The notes beneath the pieces are model-generated. The model was not told the DNA's origin and did not search any database. It was given only the letters and a program-made list of their open reading frames with translations. From Podaxis mareebaensis (lineage: Eukaryota > Basidiomycota > Agaricomycetes > Agaricales > Agaricaceae), in assembly GCA_018524725.1 (NCBI GenBank), contig JAEUWP010000586.1:62001-126000 (forward strand): 64,000 nt of DNA, written 5' to 3'. Shown one piece after another: positions 11,101 through 23,233 of this stretch (positions are counted from its first letter, which is position 1; each line of letters begins with the position of its first letter). A program made the position numbers and the translations under genes.

Positions 11101-12450
11101 TAATTCGTATTATATGGGAGGATTTGGGATCGTGAGTCGTGATACAGGCGCACTGCGCACTGGCCTGGGAGGAAGAGAAAATGGAAGAGGATGGTTGGAT
11201 GGAAGAGGGAACAAGCGCCCAGGTCCCGTGCTTCCGTGCCACGCCCTGCTACCATCAATTTTCTCCGCTTTAATCTCTCTCGACTCGAACTTTCCCTCTC
11301 TTCCCCTTATATATCTTTTTCCTTCCAGTAAATCGCTCTCGGTTATAGGAAGCTCACCACCTCACATGATACGCAGCTCGAGTGGTGGCGGCCCCACTAG
11401 CCCCTGTTGATACATCCGTGTGTGTCAAACCCGACTGTCAAAATCAAGTGAATTTATGGTGGCCCGGGATCACCCACAACCGCGGAGACCTCACATATCG
11501 CTTACAAACAAGATATCGTCGGACCGGCTGCTCCAACCGGATCGAAGAAACACCTACCTTCAGGTATTACTTGTCCTCATCTCCTGCTCACCAGACCCGC
11601 AGGTTCGTCGGGATCTTCCTGTTCGCTATCGGCGATATTGAGGACTTGTCTTGGATATTCAATCGCGGGTTGACTGACGGTGGTGAAACACATTGTATCC
11701 AGGTTCCGCATTATATCCTGAATTTATACCATGGCGTCAATACTGCCAACGTTCTCGAATAGAGTTCACACAATGGATCATATACACTTACCCCCGGAAA
11801 TATGTCACCTGTGACTGAAGGCAGTTTGGGACCAAGTATGTATTAGTGCATGTTCAAGTGTCCAGTCGTCAACCACAATGATGGATCGGAAGCGAGACTT
11901 CTCGTTTCAATCAGCACCGTAAAGGCAAGCAGGAACACAAGCGCATTGCCCTGAGGCACTTTGTGATAGCAAAAATAAAAAAAGGAGTTCACCGGGGAAT
12001 GAAAGCAAGTCACATTTAACACAAAACCAAGAGAAGCCCAGCCGAAGCTCTACCTCAAGATTAAGATCATCCTTTATAGGTGTAAACGTTACCAAATGCG
12101 GGAAAGGCGGCGTGGGACTTTCAAGTTCGGCACCTAAGAAACAAGATTGCGCCATACCCCCTTGATATGACAACACTATGAAGTACCACCGGCTGACTTA
12201 TGTTTACGATTCAAGAACCAGGAGTAAAGGCTTGTGCCTTGCCCAATCTCATTGCCTTCTGCTCGCCTTAACCTGTCGATATTAAAATCGCCCAAGGCAC
12301 GAACGTGCTTTATCTGCGCACTGGTAGCAAAGTCTCAACTCGACTTTTGAGGATTCCTTCTTTAACGCCATCGAGCCGAGTTCCAATCGGGCCTGGTATA
12401 AAGCTCCAGCTGCAACTAATACACTTTTCCTTCTTTACCATCGACCCACC
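11101..12450. other. Intergenic between STRAP and SulP genes
   Basis: About 1.35 kb of divergent promoter sequence. Reading frames at 11382-11762 (plus) and 11907-12176 (minus) show no family motif. The minus frame from 12152 can be spliced into a roughly 69-residue peptide (MAQSCFLGAELE...), but nothing recognisable supports it. No gene is called. Confidence 0.5.
12397..12402 (+). promoter_or_regulatory. TATA box of the sulfate permease gene
   Basis: TATAAA in the context CCTGGTATAAAGCT, 54 bp upstream of the ATG at 12451. Confidence 0.5.
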
Positions 12451-15228
12451 ATGGTCCTCGCCGCCATCAAGAAGGCCAGCAAAAATATCGTCGACTATCC
12501 CGAACACGGTGTCAAGGTCATTTCCAGCAAGGATTGGCTCTCCCGCTTCTGGATCAATCCTTTCCCCCACGTTTGTCCCCGTTCTTGTGGTCTGTTTAAC
12601 TTCGCTGACCTGCTCCTCGTAGATCAAGGCATATTTACTTAGCATCTTCCCTATTTTTACCTGGATTCACCGATATAGTGAGTCTATTCCTCCGCCCGGG
12701 GCTCTCACAGAACTGGTCAATAACGCACATGCATTTTACAGATGTTGGCTGGCTTTCCGGAGATGTTATTGCCGGTTTGACGGTCGGTATGGTGGTCGTT
12801 CCGCAAGGAATGTCCTATGCTCAGGTCCACACACTCCCGCGATAACAGGTATTCAGAGTCTGACAGTCTCCAAACGCAGATTGCCACACTCTCTCCCGAA
12901 TATGGACTGTATTCTTCTTTCGTTGGTGTTCTCATCTACTGCGTACGTACCCAGCGTCAATCCTCTCCATGCCAAGAACTAATCATCAGCTGGCGTAGTT
13001 CTTCGCGACTTCCAAAGATGTGTCCATTGGTCCTGTCGCCGTCATGTCCCTCACTGTGGCTAATGTTATCAAACACGTACAAGACCACCACCCTGGAGAA
13101 TGGGACGGCCCCACAATTGCTACTGCGTTGGCCCTAGTCACTGGTTTCATTGTTCTTGGCATTGGGCTTCTCCGCATTGGTTGGGTCGTAGAATTCATTC
13201 CTATGCCGGCTGTCAGCGGCTTCATGACTGGTTCCGCTATCAGCATAGCTGCTGGGCAGGTTCCAGGGATGATGGGTATTCGCGGCTTTGAGTGAGTAGA
13301 GTGACTACATAGTTTGATATTACTCCTGACGTGATGGTTACTTAGCACCCGGGCTGCGACATACCTTGTTATTATTAACACACTCAAAGGCCTACCCCGC
13401 ACCACGTTGGATGCCGCATGGGGTTTGACAGGCCTCGCTACACTCTACTTGATTCGGCACCTATGTCTCTGGGGTACCAAGAAATGGCCTCGTCGAGGTG
13501 CGGATTTCGGCACGCATGAGTCTTCGATGCGGACTGACATGGGGAAATAGCTCGTTGGTTCTTCTTCATCAGTGTCATGAGGAATGCTTTCGTCATTCTT
13601 ATCTTGACTATCGCCGCTTGGTTGTACTGCCGTAGACGGAGAGACGCGAAAGGTGACTTCCCCATTAAAATCCTGAAGGACGTTCCCGCTGGCTTCAAGC
13701 ACGTGCGTCAACCTCAAATCGACAGCTCTCTCGTTTCCGCAATGGCCCCTGAACTTCCTGTCGCCACAATTATCCTGCTTCTGGAACACATTGCCATCTC
13801 GAAGTGTTCGTGGCTCTTTCTTCCCTAGCACAACGTAGTTCTGATATTTTGTCCGCGTGCGCAGCTTTCGGTCGCTTGAATGGCTACAAGATCAATCCAA
13901 ACCAGGAATTGATTGCCATTGGTGTCACGAATACGGTCGGATCCTGCTTCGGTGCTTACCCTGCAACCGGTTCCTTCTCTCGTTCGGCTCTGAAATCCAA
14001 GTCTGGTGTCCGCACCCCGCTTGCTGGTGTCATCACCGCAATCGTCGTCATCGTTGCGCTCTACGGTCTTACGGACGCCTTCTATTGGATCCCGAATGCA
14101 GCTCTTTCTGCCATCATCATTCACGCTGTCGCTGATTTGGTCGCTTCCCCTGACCAAGTCTTCAGGTATTGGCGTGTTTCTCCTCTGGAGTTCTTTATCT
14201 GGCTTGCTGCCGTCTTGGTCACTATCTTCTCATCGATTGAGAACGGCATCTATACCTCTATCGCGGCCTCCGTTGCCCTCCTTTTAATCCGCCTTGCGCA
14301 TCCCCGTGGGTCGTTCTTGGGCAAAGTCTCCATCGAGTCCGAATCTGGTGACCAGAGGGAAACCAGGGAAATCTTCCTACCGATCAAACAAAACAATGTC
14401 AACAACCCCCACATCAAAGTCGTGCCCCCTGCACCCGGGATCTTGATCTATAGGTTTGAAGAAAGCTACCTGTACCCCAATTGCTCGATTGTCAACTCTG
14501 CCCTCGTTGACTACGTGAAGGAGAATATGCGACGCGGCAAAGACCTCAGTGCGGTCAAGCTTCGTGATCGCCCTTGGAACGACAATGGCCCACGTCGCGG
14601 CTCAGCATTGGACCAAGTCCTGAATGAAAAGAAGCCATGGCTTCACGCGATTGTTCTTGACTTCTCCACCGTGTATGTGGTTCAACGTGCTTTTATTTCC
14701 GTCCACGAATGGCTGACCAGTGTGCTATTTATAGCTCGCATATTGACACCACTGCTACTCAGGCCCTCATCGATGCTCGCACTGAGATCGAAAGATGGAC
14801 TGATTATCCTGTGGAGGTGAGATATTTATGCCTTCAAAGGTGATTGCTTCCACTGATGCCGTTGATCCTAGTTCCACTTCGCCACCATCCTCTCACCGTG
14901 GATTCGTCGTGCACTGGTAGCTGGTGGATTCGGCTATGGCACCTCACATTCGAAGGTCCCTCGGGAAGTTGCTGCCGTCGTCCCTTATCGCGATGGGAGA
15001 CTGCCTGATGATACATCAAGTCAGGCTACGAGTGATATTGAGGCCGGTGACATTAAGAATCCGGCGGAGAACAAGGAGAGTGTCGTTGAGGTTAGAAGCT
15101 GGGAGCCGGTCATGCCTGAGGAAACACCGTTCTTCCACATCGATTTGGTGTCCGCTGTTCGCGCAGCCGAGAGTGGCTTGGACAGAGTATCGACGTTTGA
15201 TCAAAAGATGGCAAGCGGGCAGGCGTAA
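12451..15228 (+). CDS. SulP family sulfate permease with STAS domain
   Basis: A membrane sulfate/proton symporter of the SulP (SLC26) family. Exons read DVGWLSGDVIAGLTVGMVVVPQ with GMSYAQ, IATLSPEYGLYSSFVGVLIY, SKDVSIGPVAVMSL (SulP signature region), then further membrane spans. A key intron (donor GTTCGT at about 13807, 59 nt) joins HIAISK to SFGRLNGYKINPNQELIAIG, the conserved family motif. The second half has NTVGSCFGAYPATGSFSRSALKSKSG and ends in a cytoplasmic STAS domain (ILIYRFEESYLYPNCS, AIVLDFSTV, DTTATQALID) and an acidic tail. Its length, roughly 760 residues, fits yeast SUL1/SUL2 and Neurospora CYS-14. It takes up sulfate for cysteine and methionine synthesis; control by sulfur status is likely but not visible here. 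Confidence 0.92.
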
Positions 15229-15760
15229 TTAAAGAGAATTCTTGATCTCTGGAAATTCCAAATTCCCGCAACCACGATTAATAAGAATGCATTGTGCCTC
15301 GTTGGTTTGTAATACTTGGACGCCCCTTTTGTCGCATATTAGTTCATAAGTCCACATTTGTACTTGTATTGTAGGTTTCTCTTCATCGCATGCTTACTTG
15401 GTGATCAACACACGTTAATAATACCTGGTTTGTGTTCGCGTATGTTAGGCCATCTAAGCCGTGGAGTTGTTTGATTGCTCCCAACTCTATTCCGATCAGA
15501 CGTGTTACCGAAGTCCGACATAGACCCATTTGTATTTCATAATCCGGCCGTAGTAGACGCATGGGTGGACGTTGAGATAATGCTACAATAGTTTCATACG
15601 GGCGGGGAGCCTCTGAGGTGCAACCGAAAGAACCCTCCTTCTCAAACAAGCCAGGCGAGAAATTCATGCGGATCAGAGTAGGGCCCTGGCGATGCGTGGA
15701 AAGATGCCACGAGAGCCTCAATCCGGGAAGCGTCCGGGAAGACAAAGGCGACTGAACCAG
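15229..15760. other. Convergent 3' region between SulP and CMC2
   Basis: About 530 bp shared as 3' sequence by two convergent genes. A 120-codon minus-strand frame (15383-15745) begins just after the CMC2 stop, has no recognisable motif and is probably chance. Confidence 0.5.
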
Positions 15761-16116
15761 CTATAAACTTCGGAAGTCTTTCAGTGCTTGTTCCGCCTTG
15801 GCTCTTCGCTCCTTCGCTATCTCCCTATTGTGTGCCGAGCGTGCAACGCGCTGTATTGTTGGGAACTGTCAGCTAACGTGCGGGGTGACCGCGGAATTCG
15901 AGGGATTTTACTTCGGTCCGGAGGCAGTGGTTCAGTTCGTCCTTCTGCCTGTTACAACCACCCGTGAATTTACGCCAGGCGCTAGAATGGCATTCCTCAA
16001 GCGCTTTGATGAAATCCTTGCAGACTATGAGGTGATTTGTTATATTGAGAAATAGATGCAGGAGGGTAGTTGTTGCAGTGCTGACCGATTCTCTTGTCCG
16101 AGAGTTGTGGGTGCAT
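15761..16116 (-). CDS. CMC2: CMC2-like twin CX9C mitochondrial protein (cytochrome oxidase biogenesis)
   Basis: A 77-residue protein assembled by hand from three exons (16086-16116, 15912-16024, 15761-15850), which join in frame with GT..AG introns. It starts MHPQLSDKRIVCKDF. Two CX9C pairs are visible: C-KDFIKALEE-C and C-NRQKDELNH-C, in the helix-turn-helix of the Cmc1/Cmc2 family, with the family landmark CHSSAWRKFTGGCN between them. The basic tail REIAKERRAKAEQ follows. Cmc2 is imported into the mitochondrial intermembrane space by the Mia40 disulfide relay and is needed for cytochrome c oxidase assembly and copper handling. The length equals that of other fungal Cmc2 proteins. It is divergent from transketolase (273 bp apart). 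Confidence 0.88.
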
Positions 16117-16389
16117 GGGAGAGGAGTGGAGGGATGGATACGGTCGGAGACACACGGACGAGGGAGAAGAGGATGATATGAGTCGCTTGGGGGGGATGGG
16201 TCAAGTTGGGGTCAAGTATACTGAATCTGGAAAAGGGTCGCGCGCGCCCGAGTTCGGGAAATTTTTGTTTAGGCACACGGCCGATCGCGATGGCGTTGTT
16301 TGCAGATTAGATGCGATGTAATCTTCTAATAAATAATTCGTGGCCTGACCCCTTCTCTACTCTGCACCTCTCTCCCCCCTTCCACCACA

Positions 16390-19194
16390 ATGGCCTTCAC
16401 TCAAACCAAGACAGACGATGTTGCGATTGCAACTATCCGTACCCTCGCTGTAGATACCGTTGGAAAGGCCAACTCCGGTCACCCTGGTTAGTTGCGATGT
16501 TGTCGACAGCGGAACATCTCCTCATCGCTGTCGCGTTACTTAGGCGCTCCTATGGGCATGGCCCCTGTCGCCCACGTCCTCTTCTCCCGGTAAGCCTGAG
16601 TACTATCCCGTAGCGCTCTCCTTTTAAGCATCCCCCGATCCTCAGTTTCATCAACGCCAACCCCAAGAACTCCAAGTGGTTCAACCGTGATCGCTTCGTC
16701 CTTTCTAATGGGTCTGTTGCATTTTTCTCCATTCTTAGTGTTTTTCTGATCGTCGGTTGCTATATGTCCTCACCAGTCATGCGTAAGTTCATATGCATAA
16801 CCATCGAGACACTGTACATAACTTTGGTATTAGTTGTGCTCTGCAATACGTCCTCTTGCACCTCCTTGGGTACAAGCTTACTTTGGACGACCTTAAGGCC
16901 TTCCGTCAACTCGATTCGAAGACCCCTGGCCACCCAGAAGCAGGTCACACTGATGGTATGTAGGGGATAATAAGTTGTGTGAGCGGTCTTAGTAACGTCG
17001 GCCTGACAGGTATCGAGGTTACCACTGGCCCCCTCGGCCAGGGCTTTGGTAATGGTGTTGGCCTTGCCATTGCTCAGGCACATCTTGCTGCTCTGTACAA
17101 TAAGGATGGCTTCGATCTGATCAACAACTACACTTATGGTAAGTCATCGTACTTCACCCTCTTTGGCAGTTATCTAATTTGGGTTCCAGTTTTCACTGGC
17201 GATGGCTGTCTCATGGAGGGTGTCGCCGCAGAGGCTGCCAGTCTTGCTGGTCACCTGCAGCTTGGCAATCTCATCGTCGTAAGTCGTCATAATCCTTCCA
17301 AGTTGTAATGATTTCATTAATCTGTCTCTAAGATCTATGACGACAACCGTAAGCGACTTCGCTACCCTGAGTAGGTCGGATAACTGATTCCCATTTAGAT
17401 ATCTCTATCGATGGCGATACTGCTTGTGCATTCACCGAAAACGTCGAGCAGCGCTTCCTGTCCTATGGATGGCAAGTCCTCCATGTCAACGACGGTGACC
17501 AGTTAGTGAGGTTTTTCTGACACTTTAGACGAGATCTGACCCAAAGTATTCTAGCGACCTCGCTGGCATTTACAACGCCATCGCCGAGGCCCGTCAAGAG
17601 AAGAATAAGCCCACCATCATTCGTCTCAGGACCACTATCGGCTATGGTTCCAAGGCCCAGGGTACACACGGTGTCCACGGAGCTCGTGAGTTTGCCTTGT
17701 GCCGGATCTCCGCTCATACTTATCACAAAATACAGCCTTGAAGGCTGACGATATCGTTCAGCTCAAGGCCAAGTTTGGCTTCCCTGCCGACCAGACTTTC
17801 TATGTCCCTCAAGAGATCTATGCCGCCTACGCCGAAATCGCCAAGCGTGGTGCTGCTCTCGAGGAACAGTGGAACGCCCTACTCGCTGCCTACGGCGAAA
17901 AGTACCCCAAGGAGCACGCCGAGCTCGTCCGTCGTGTTGAGGGCAAGTTGCCCCAAGGATGGGAGCAGGCTCTTCCTGTTTACAAGCCCACCGACGCCGC
18001 CCAAGCTTCTCGTAAACTCTCGGAGATCGTTCTGACTGCCATTACTCCTGTCCTCCCCGAGCTGTTGGGTGGATCGGCTGACCTCACTGGTAGCAACTTG
18101 ACCAAGGTCAAGGGTACCGTTGACTTCCAGCATCCCAGCACCGGCTTGGGCGACTACACCGGTACTTACATCCGTTACGGTGTCCGCGAGCACGGTATGG
18201 GTGCCATCGCCAACGGTCTGCATGCCTATGGTGGTATCATTCCTTTCGTTGCCACCTTCCTTGTGAGTGGATCCACAAATGCCTTGAAATGCGGATGCTG
18301 AACCACCTGAAAGAACTTTGTCTCCTATGCCGCCGGTGCCGTCAGGCTTTCCGCCTTGAGCAAGCACCAGGTCATCTGGGTTGGTGAGTACGCTTCCACA
18401 GTGATATCAAGACACGACTCTAACATAGCTCATTAGCTACCCACGATTCCATTGGTCTCGGCGAGGACGGCCCAACGCACCAGCCTATCGAGACTCTCAT
18501 CCACTTCCGTGCCACCCCCAACCTTGCTTTCTGGCGTCCTGCCGACGGTAACGAAACCTCCGCTGCCTACTACGTCGCCATCACCTCCAAGTCCACTCCC
18601 TCCATCCTCTCCCTTTCCCGCCAAAACCTCCCCAACTTGGAAGGTTCTACCATCGAAAAGGCCGCCCGTGGTGGTTACGTCCTCGTCGAGGAGCAAGACG
18701 AGGACCTTACCATCGTTAGCACGGGTAGTGAGGTTTCCATCGCTGTCGATGCTGCCAAGAGGCTCAAGAGCGAGGGCATCAAGACTCGTGTTGTCAGCTT
18801 GCCCTGCTGGCTCACTTTCGACCAACAAGACGAGGAGTACAGACTTAGCGTCTTGAGGAGCGGTGCTCCCATCCTCTCTCTCGAGGCTGCTTCTACCGCT
18901 GGCTGGCAGAAGTACAGTCATGAGGTGTGCTTTGGTTAAGTTATGTTCGAGGAGTGACATTAATGCGGTTATCAGCAATACGGTCTTCCCGCCTGGGGTG
19001 CTTCAGGCCCTTACCAGAAGGTGTACGAGAAGTTCGGCATTACTGGATCCAGTATGTGAATTTGCAGGAATGTGTATTCCGCATTGCTGATATTGTCGAT
19101 AGATATCGCTGCCGTTGGCAAGAAGATTGTCGAGTTCTACAAGACGAAGGGTATCCCGGTTGTGTCGCCGCTCGTAAAGGCCGTCCACCTCTAA
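16390..19194 (+). CDS. TKL1: Transketolase
   Basis: A thiamine-diphosphate enzyme of the non-oxidative pentose phosphate pathway. Many short introns cut the 5' half: [20 protein letters not shown] ... [23 protein letters not shown] ... FVLSNGHA. The cofactor loop [18 protein letters not shown] is followed by GNLIVIYDDN and [15 protein letters not shown]. The second domain has [14 protein letters not shown] and [17 protein letters not shown], and the pyrimidine domain shows [41 protein letters not shown] in runs. The C-terminal domain has VVSLPCW and FGITGS, ending near SPLVKAVHL. The length (about 680 residues) is normal. Strong codon bias keeps long antisense frames open across it, as expected for a highly expressed gene. 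Confidence 0.93.
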
Positions 19195-19438
19195 AACGGG
19201 CTTGCCCAATTTCATGATTCGTAGAAAATACCCTGGACTCTCTGTGGAATGATAATAGAATGTCATGAAGTTATCATAGTGTATAATCAAATGTTGTTTG
19301 CTCTCCTTTCGAAATATTGAGTGTTTCATCGTGTGTGGTCGCGGCCGATACATAATACGTTTGCAAGAAGTCCGGAATAATTATTATTGAAGATGTAGGA
19401 TTTCTGCCAATGCAGGATTTCTATGCAAGGTGGAACAT

Positions 19439-19987
19439 CTACTTCCGCTCGACGACGATGGTATCCCACTTCAGCCTTTCTGCATCCTCCTTCACGACCT
19501 CGAGAACATGCGGCTTGAGGTACCTGACATCCTACATACTTGTCAATCCGGTCTAGAACAGCAAGATTCTCGCGACGTACCTCACTTGCAGGTGTCCATT
19601 CACTCTTCTCCAATGGCTGGTGAAGAACGCTAGCTTGAGACGCACGCTTGAAGCGGAAAGCGCGGTCATATTGTTCGCGAGGAGTCAGACGTTTGAGAGC
19701 CTAGCGAAAAAAGCGTGTTTTAGGGCCAGGTTATGTGGTGGTCAAGAGATTGGATAGCAGTCGTACCCTCTGGACTGGCTCGTTCTCCTCCATCACTACA
19801 GAACTATTTAGTCGAACGAAACTCTTGAGACCGAGCGAGGGAACTCACAGAGGTCATCATACTTGAAGCCGTACTTCCTGTAACCGGCAGCATTAGCGTA
19901 CCAGTTGGCAAGGGGTTTGACCCAGCTCATGAGGGTTTTCGAGGATTGAATGTAGGGGGCCAGGGAGAAGCCTAGAGGACCGAACAT
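19439..19987 (-). CDS. QCR7: Cytochrome bc1 complex subunit 7 (QCR7/UQCRB)
   Basis: A small matrix-side subunit of ubiquinol-cytochrome c reductase. The minus strand starts MFGPLGFSLAPYIQSSKTL, then LANWYANAAGYRKYGFKYDDL, an intron, MEENEPVQRALKRLTPREQYDRAFRFKRA in two runs, HQPLEKSEWTPASE, an intron, and VRYLKPHVLEVVKEDAERLKWD. The AGYRKYGFKYDDL and PREQYDRAFR motifs are diagnostic. The length, about 125 residues in four exons, is normal. It lies tail to tail with transketolase (245 bp). Confidence 0.92.
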
Positions 19988-20176
19988 GGCGACAAGATTT
20001 TAGGGAGGGTGGTCTATGGAGAGTTTCGTCGGCGTTGTGCAAGTGTGCTCTGCTCCTGGTCACCCGGAGGGTTCCGAGCAGTTGGTTGTTTTGAGGTGTT
20101 TTGGCAAGGGATGCAGGGGCGGCTATCTCGATGGGGTGGTCGGTGATGGGCTGTCGATAATGGATTCCGGAAGAGG

Positions 20177-20183
20177 TATAAAA
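20177..20183 (+). promoter_or_regulatory. TATA box of the NDP kinase gene
   Basis: TATAAAA in the context GAGGTATAAAAATC, 86 bp upstream of the ATG at 20263; a pyrimidine-rich stretch follows, typical of a highly expressed fungal gene. Confidence 0.5.
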
Positions 20184-20262
20184 ATCTTGAAAGATTGCTC
20201 TTGATCTGTAAAGCCTTCTTCTGCTTCAGTTTTTTGTATCCTCTCCTCTCTTCGACGAAGAC

Positions 20263-21013
20263 ATGTCTACCACTGAGCGTACCTACATCATGGTCAAGGT
20301 ATGTCTCTTTGATCTATCTTACGCGGTGCCGCTCGTCTATCTAATCTGGTTACTGATGGCGCTTCGTTAATTTTGTGTTATCCGTGGTCGTTGTGGTCTT
20401 GTAGCCCGATGGTGTCCAGCGCGGACTCGTCGGCAAGATCATTGCTCGCTTTGAGGAGCGTGGATACAAGATCCTCGCTCTCAAGTTCGTCCAGCCCACC
20501 GAGGAACTCCTCCAGAAGCGTAAGTTACCCTTCCCTCGACCCTGATCGATTATCTCGTCCAGTATTCTAACCTTTGTTTTGTTGGAATAATACAGATTAC
20601 GCTGATCTCGCCAACAAGCCCTTCTTCCCTGGCTTGATCAAGTACATGGCCTCTGGTCCTGTTGTCGCCATCGTCTTTGAAGGTCTCGATGCCGTCAAGA
20701 CTGGTCGTGCTATGCTTGGCGCCACCAACCCCTTGGCTTCTCCCCCTGGTACGCATATAGTTATCGCGTTTTATGATGTGGATGTTGGTGATTGATGTCG
20801 TTTAGGCTCCATCCGCGGTGACTTCTCCCTTGCCGTCGGCCGCAACATCTGCCACGGCTCCGACTCCGTTGAGAACGCAGAGAAGGAGATCGCCCTGTAT
20901 GTTTTTTCTTTCATGTGAGTCTGGCGGAGGAGACTGAACGTATGTTTTACAGCTGGTTCCCTGAGGGCGTTACTTCCTGGACGAGCGTTTACGAGAAGTG
21001 GCTCTACGAGTGA
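20263..21013 (+). CDS. Nucleoside diphosphate kinase
   Basis: Transfers the gamma phosphate between nucleoside triphosphates and diphosphates through a phospho-histidine. Five exons: [12 protein letters not shown] | [20 protein letters not shown] ... | [20 protein letters not shown] with [19 protein letters not shown] | [20 protein letters not shown] | [19 protein letters not shown]. The active-site His is in NICHGSDS, and the Lys of MVKPDG and Arg of RGDF bind phosphate. The length, about 150 residues, is canonical. Probable orthologue of YNK1. Confidence 0.95.
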
Positions 21014-21436
21014 ACGCGGTCCCTGGACGCGTAAAATAGAACCTAAATTGGTCACGTGTATTTTTATGTCACTGGCGGAAATGGATCTGTTTTTTCACGA
21101 TGCTAAGTTGGTCTGCGGTCGCATGTCCTTCCCGCCATTGCAGGTTACACTCTCACGAACGTATGTGCCCACGGGAACGAATCATTCGCTGCCTATGCCC
21201 GTGGAAATCCGTTTTGCCCACCATTCGAGTTTCATCAACTCCCGTTGGGCGGTTCTCCATATCTTCCCACACTCAAAACCTTTGCATGAGAACATCACCA
21301 TATCTCCCAGTCCACCGGCAAAGTCCCAGTGGGTGATGGGCACTCGGGTTTCGACGTTAATGGGACTATGCCCTGGATATAAGGATAAAACTCTCATCGT
21401 TGGGGCTGTTGCCTTTGGTACCCACCCAAGTTCACC

Positions 21437-23233
21437 ATGATTCTACCATCTTTCTTGCAGGTTGGGCTCTCGTTCCTGTTGTGGCTACAGCTCTTCCCCA
21501 AGGTCCTGGCTCTGAGGGGTGACTCGGGGTGTAACTGGTTCATGTGTCTCAATGCGACCCTTCATGAGGATGATACAATTACCTGTAAGACCGATTCTGG
21601 TTAAGCTTGTACTGGCAAGCTGACGTGGAACGACAGATGAAATAACGAGCATCTATCAGCCGCTCGGCTGGCTGGCTATGTAAGTGTGTATGCATCGCGT
21701 TGTCGTCTCATGTTTACGTGTTCTGCAGCGGCTGGGGTCGCAAGATGGACCATACGCACATGGTCCTGGTTTGGCCTAACGACGACGGGACGGTGACGCT
21801 TTCGCAACGTTACGGGAGAGGTCACCATGAACCTGGGGTTGTCCCGAATCCTCCAAGACTTGCAACCGTCGTAGATCCCGTTCCTACATCAGTAAGCTCT
21901 CCCGTTTCCGCGACTCAGTTCGCTCGCTGACCATATCTAAATATAGTGGAATCCTCCCAACTCAACCCGTATGGCATTCAAAATCCCAGCGAACAAGACC
22001 GCACTTGCAGAGAGTCCAGTAGAGCATCTTATTTGGGCATATAGTATGACACGCCCAGAGGCAGATGAAGATGCCCACCTGCTACCGCACTACCGTGCCG
22101 GATTCCTCAGAGTCAACTTTTCCAAGGAAGCGATACCGCCTCCACCTCCCATCGGCCAACAAACAACTCTACCCACGACTCCGCAGGAGGAAAGCGATAA
22201 CACCAATATGGACAATCACCACCACCACCATGAAATGCCACCGCCACCTCCTTCAGATTCACCCGCAGACGACTCTGTATCATTCGAGACCACCACGGAC
22301 ATCACAGGTCCGTGGGGTAACCACGAAAAACTCATCGTCGCACATGGTACCCTTCTCGCGTTTGGCTTCCTCGTACTCTTGCCCACAGGGTCTCTCATCG
22401 CCCGGTGGACGCGGACGATCACGCCAAAATGGTTCAAGGCCCATTCGATCATTAACATGTCAATTGCCATGCCTGTTATCCTCATTGGGTGGCTTTTGGG
22501 GCCTATGGCCGTCGTGGATCATCAAGCTGCGCATCTTGTCACGACACATCAGGTACGTTAACTTTGGGGAGCCAATCCTGCTTGTTTTGTTGGACTCGGT
22601 TGACTGATGAATGGGCGTGGCTTTGTATAGATCTGTGGTGTATTTATGCTCATGCTGTATCTTCTACAAGTATGGCTGGGACGATACATCCACCGACGTA
22701 AAGTAGACGGACGCGTTCCCGCTAACAGGCCACACCCACCCTCGAACATCCTTCACGTCTGCATGGGTCTCTTGGTGATGGGCCTCGCCTTCTTCCAGGT
22801 ATAGTGTTCCTGCCTGTTCCCCTTCTTCTATTTATATCCAAACTCATGATCTATCAGGTCAGGAGCGGCCTTGACGAATGGGAATACGCGACAGGTCGGG
22901 GCCCACTTCACGCATGGTGCCATGACCTCTGGCTGGCATGGACAGTCGTACGTCTCCTATCTCAACATGACCGCCCTGAACGTCATCTCACTCTTACTTC
23001 AGACTATGCCTCTTGCCTACCTTGCAGGCCTCTCCCTCGTCCCTCGCCAATTCTATCAAGAGCGTCAACACATCATGCCGGGCAGCATTAACTATATCGC
23101 CTTGTCTGATGGGGCTGATTCTCCCCTCCTCTTTGACCGGGAGGCAACTGGCATCTACGAAGAGAGTGGGGGTCAGTTCAGGAACACACGGTTGTCAATG
23201 GAAACTGTCAAGGAGCCTCAGGCCGAGAAATAA
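21437..23233 (+). CDS. Secreted/membrane DOMON-cytochrome b561 redox protein
   Basis: The start at 21437 gives a signal peptide (LSFLLWLQLFPKVLALRG). A DOMON-type domain follows: CNWFMCLNATL, then after two introns YEITSIYQPLGWLAIGWGRK and MDHTHMVLVWPNDDGTVTLSQ. A low-complexity linker with a His run and a Pro run leads to a cytochrome b561-like membrane domain: KLIVAHGTLLAFGFLVLLP, WFKAHSIINM, ICGVFMLMLYLLQV, ILHVCMGLLVMGLAFFQV and LHAWCHDLWLAWTV. His residues on separate helices can ligate two hemes. Such DOMON/b561 proteins move electrons across the plasma membrane; in fungi the DOMON domain relates to the cellobiose dehydrogenase cytochrome. The electron partner is unknown. Confidence 0.82.

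Noticed and set aside
11382..12176. Plus frame 11382-11762 and a possible two-exon minus peptide from 12152
   Set aside because: Neither shows a motif, and the two-exon join is only one of several equally weak choices.
15383..15745. A 120-codon minus-strand frame just downstream of CMC2
   Set aside because: Starts 16 bp after the CMC2 stop, shows no recognisable motif, and lies in the overlapping 3' regions of two genes.
17879..18978. Two long antisense open frames (162 and 181 codons) opposite transketolase
   Set aside because: They follow from the strong codon bias of the sense gene; they have no motifs and are not conserved protein-like sequence.
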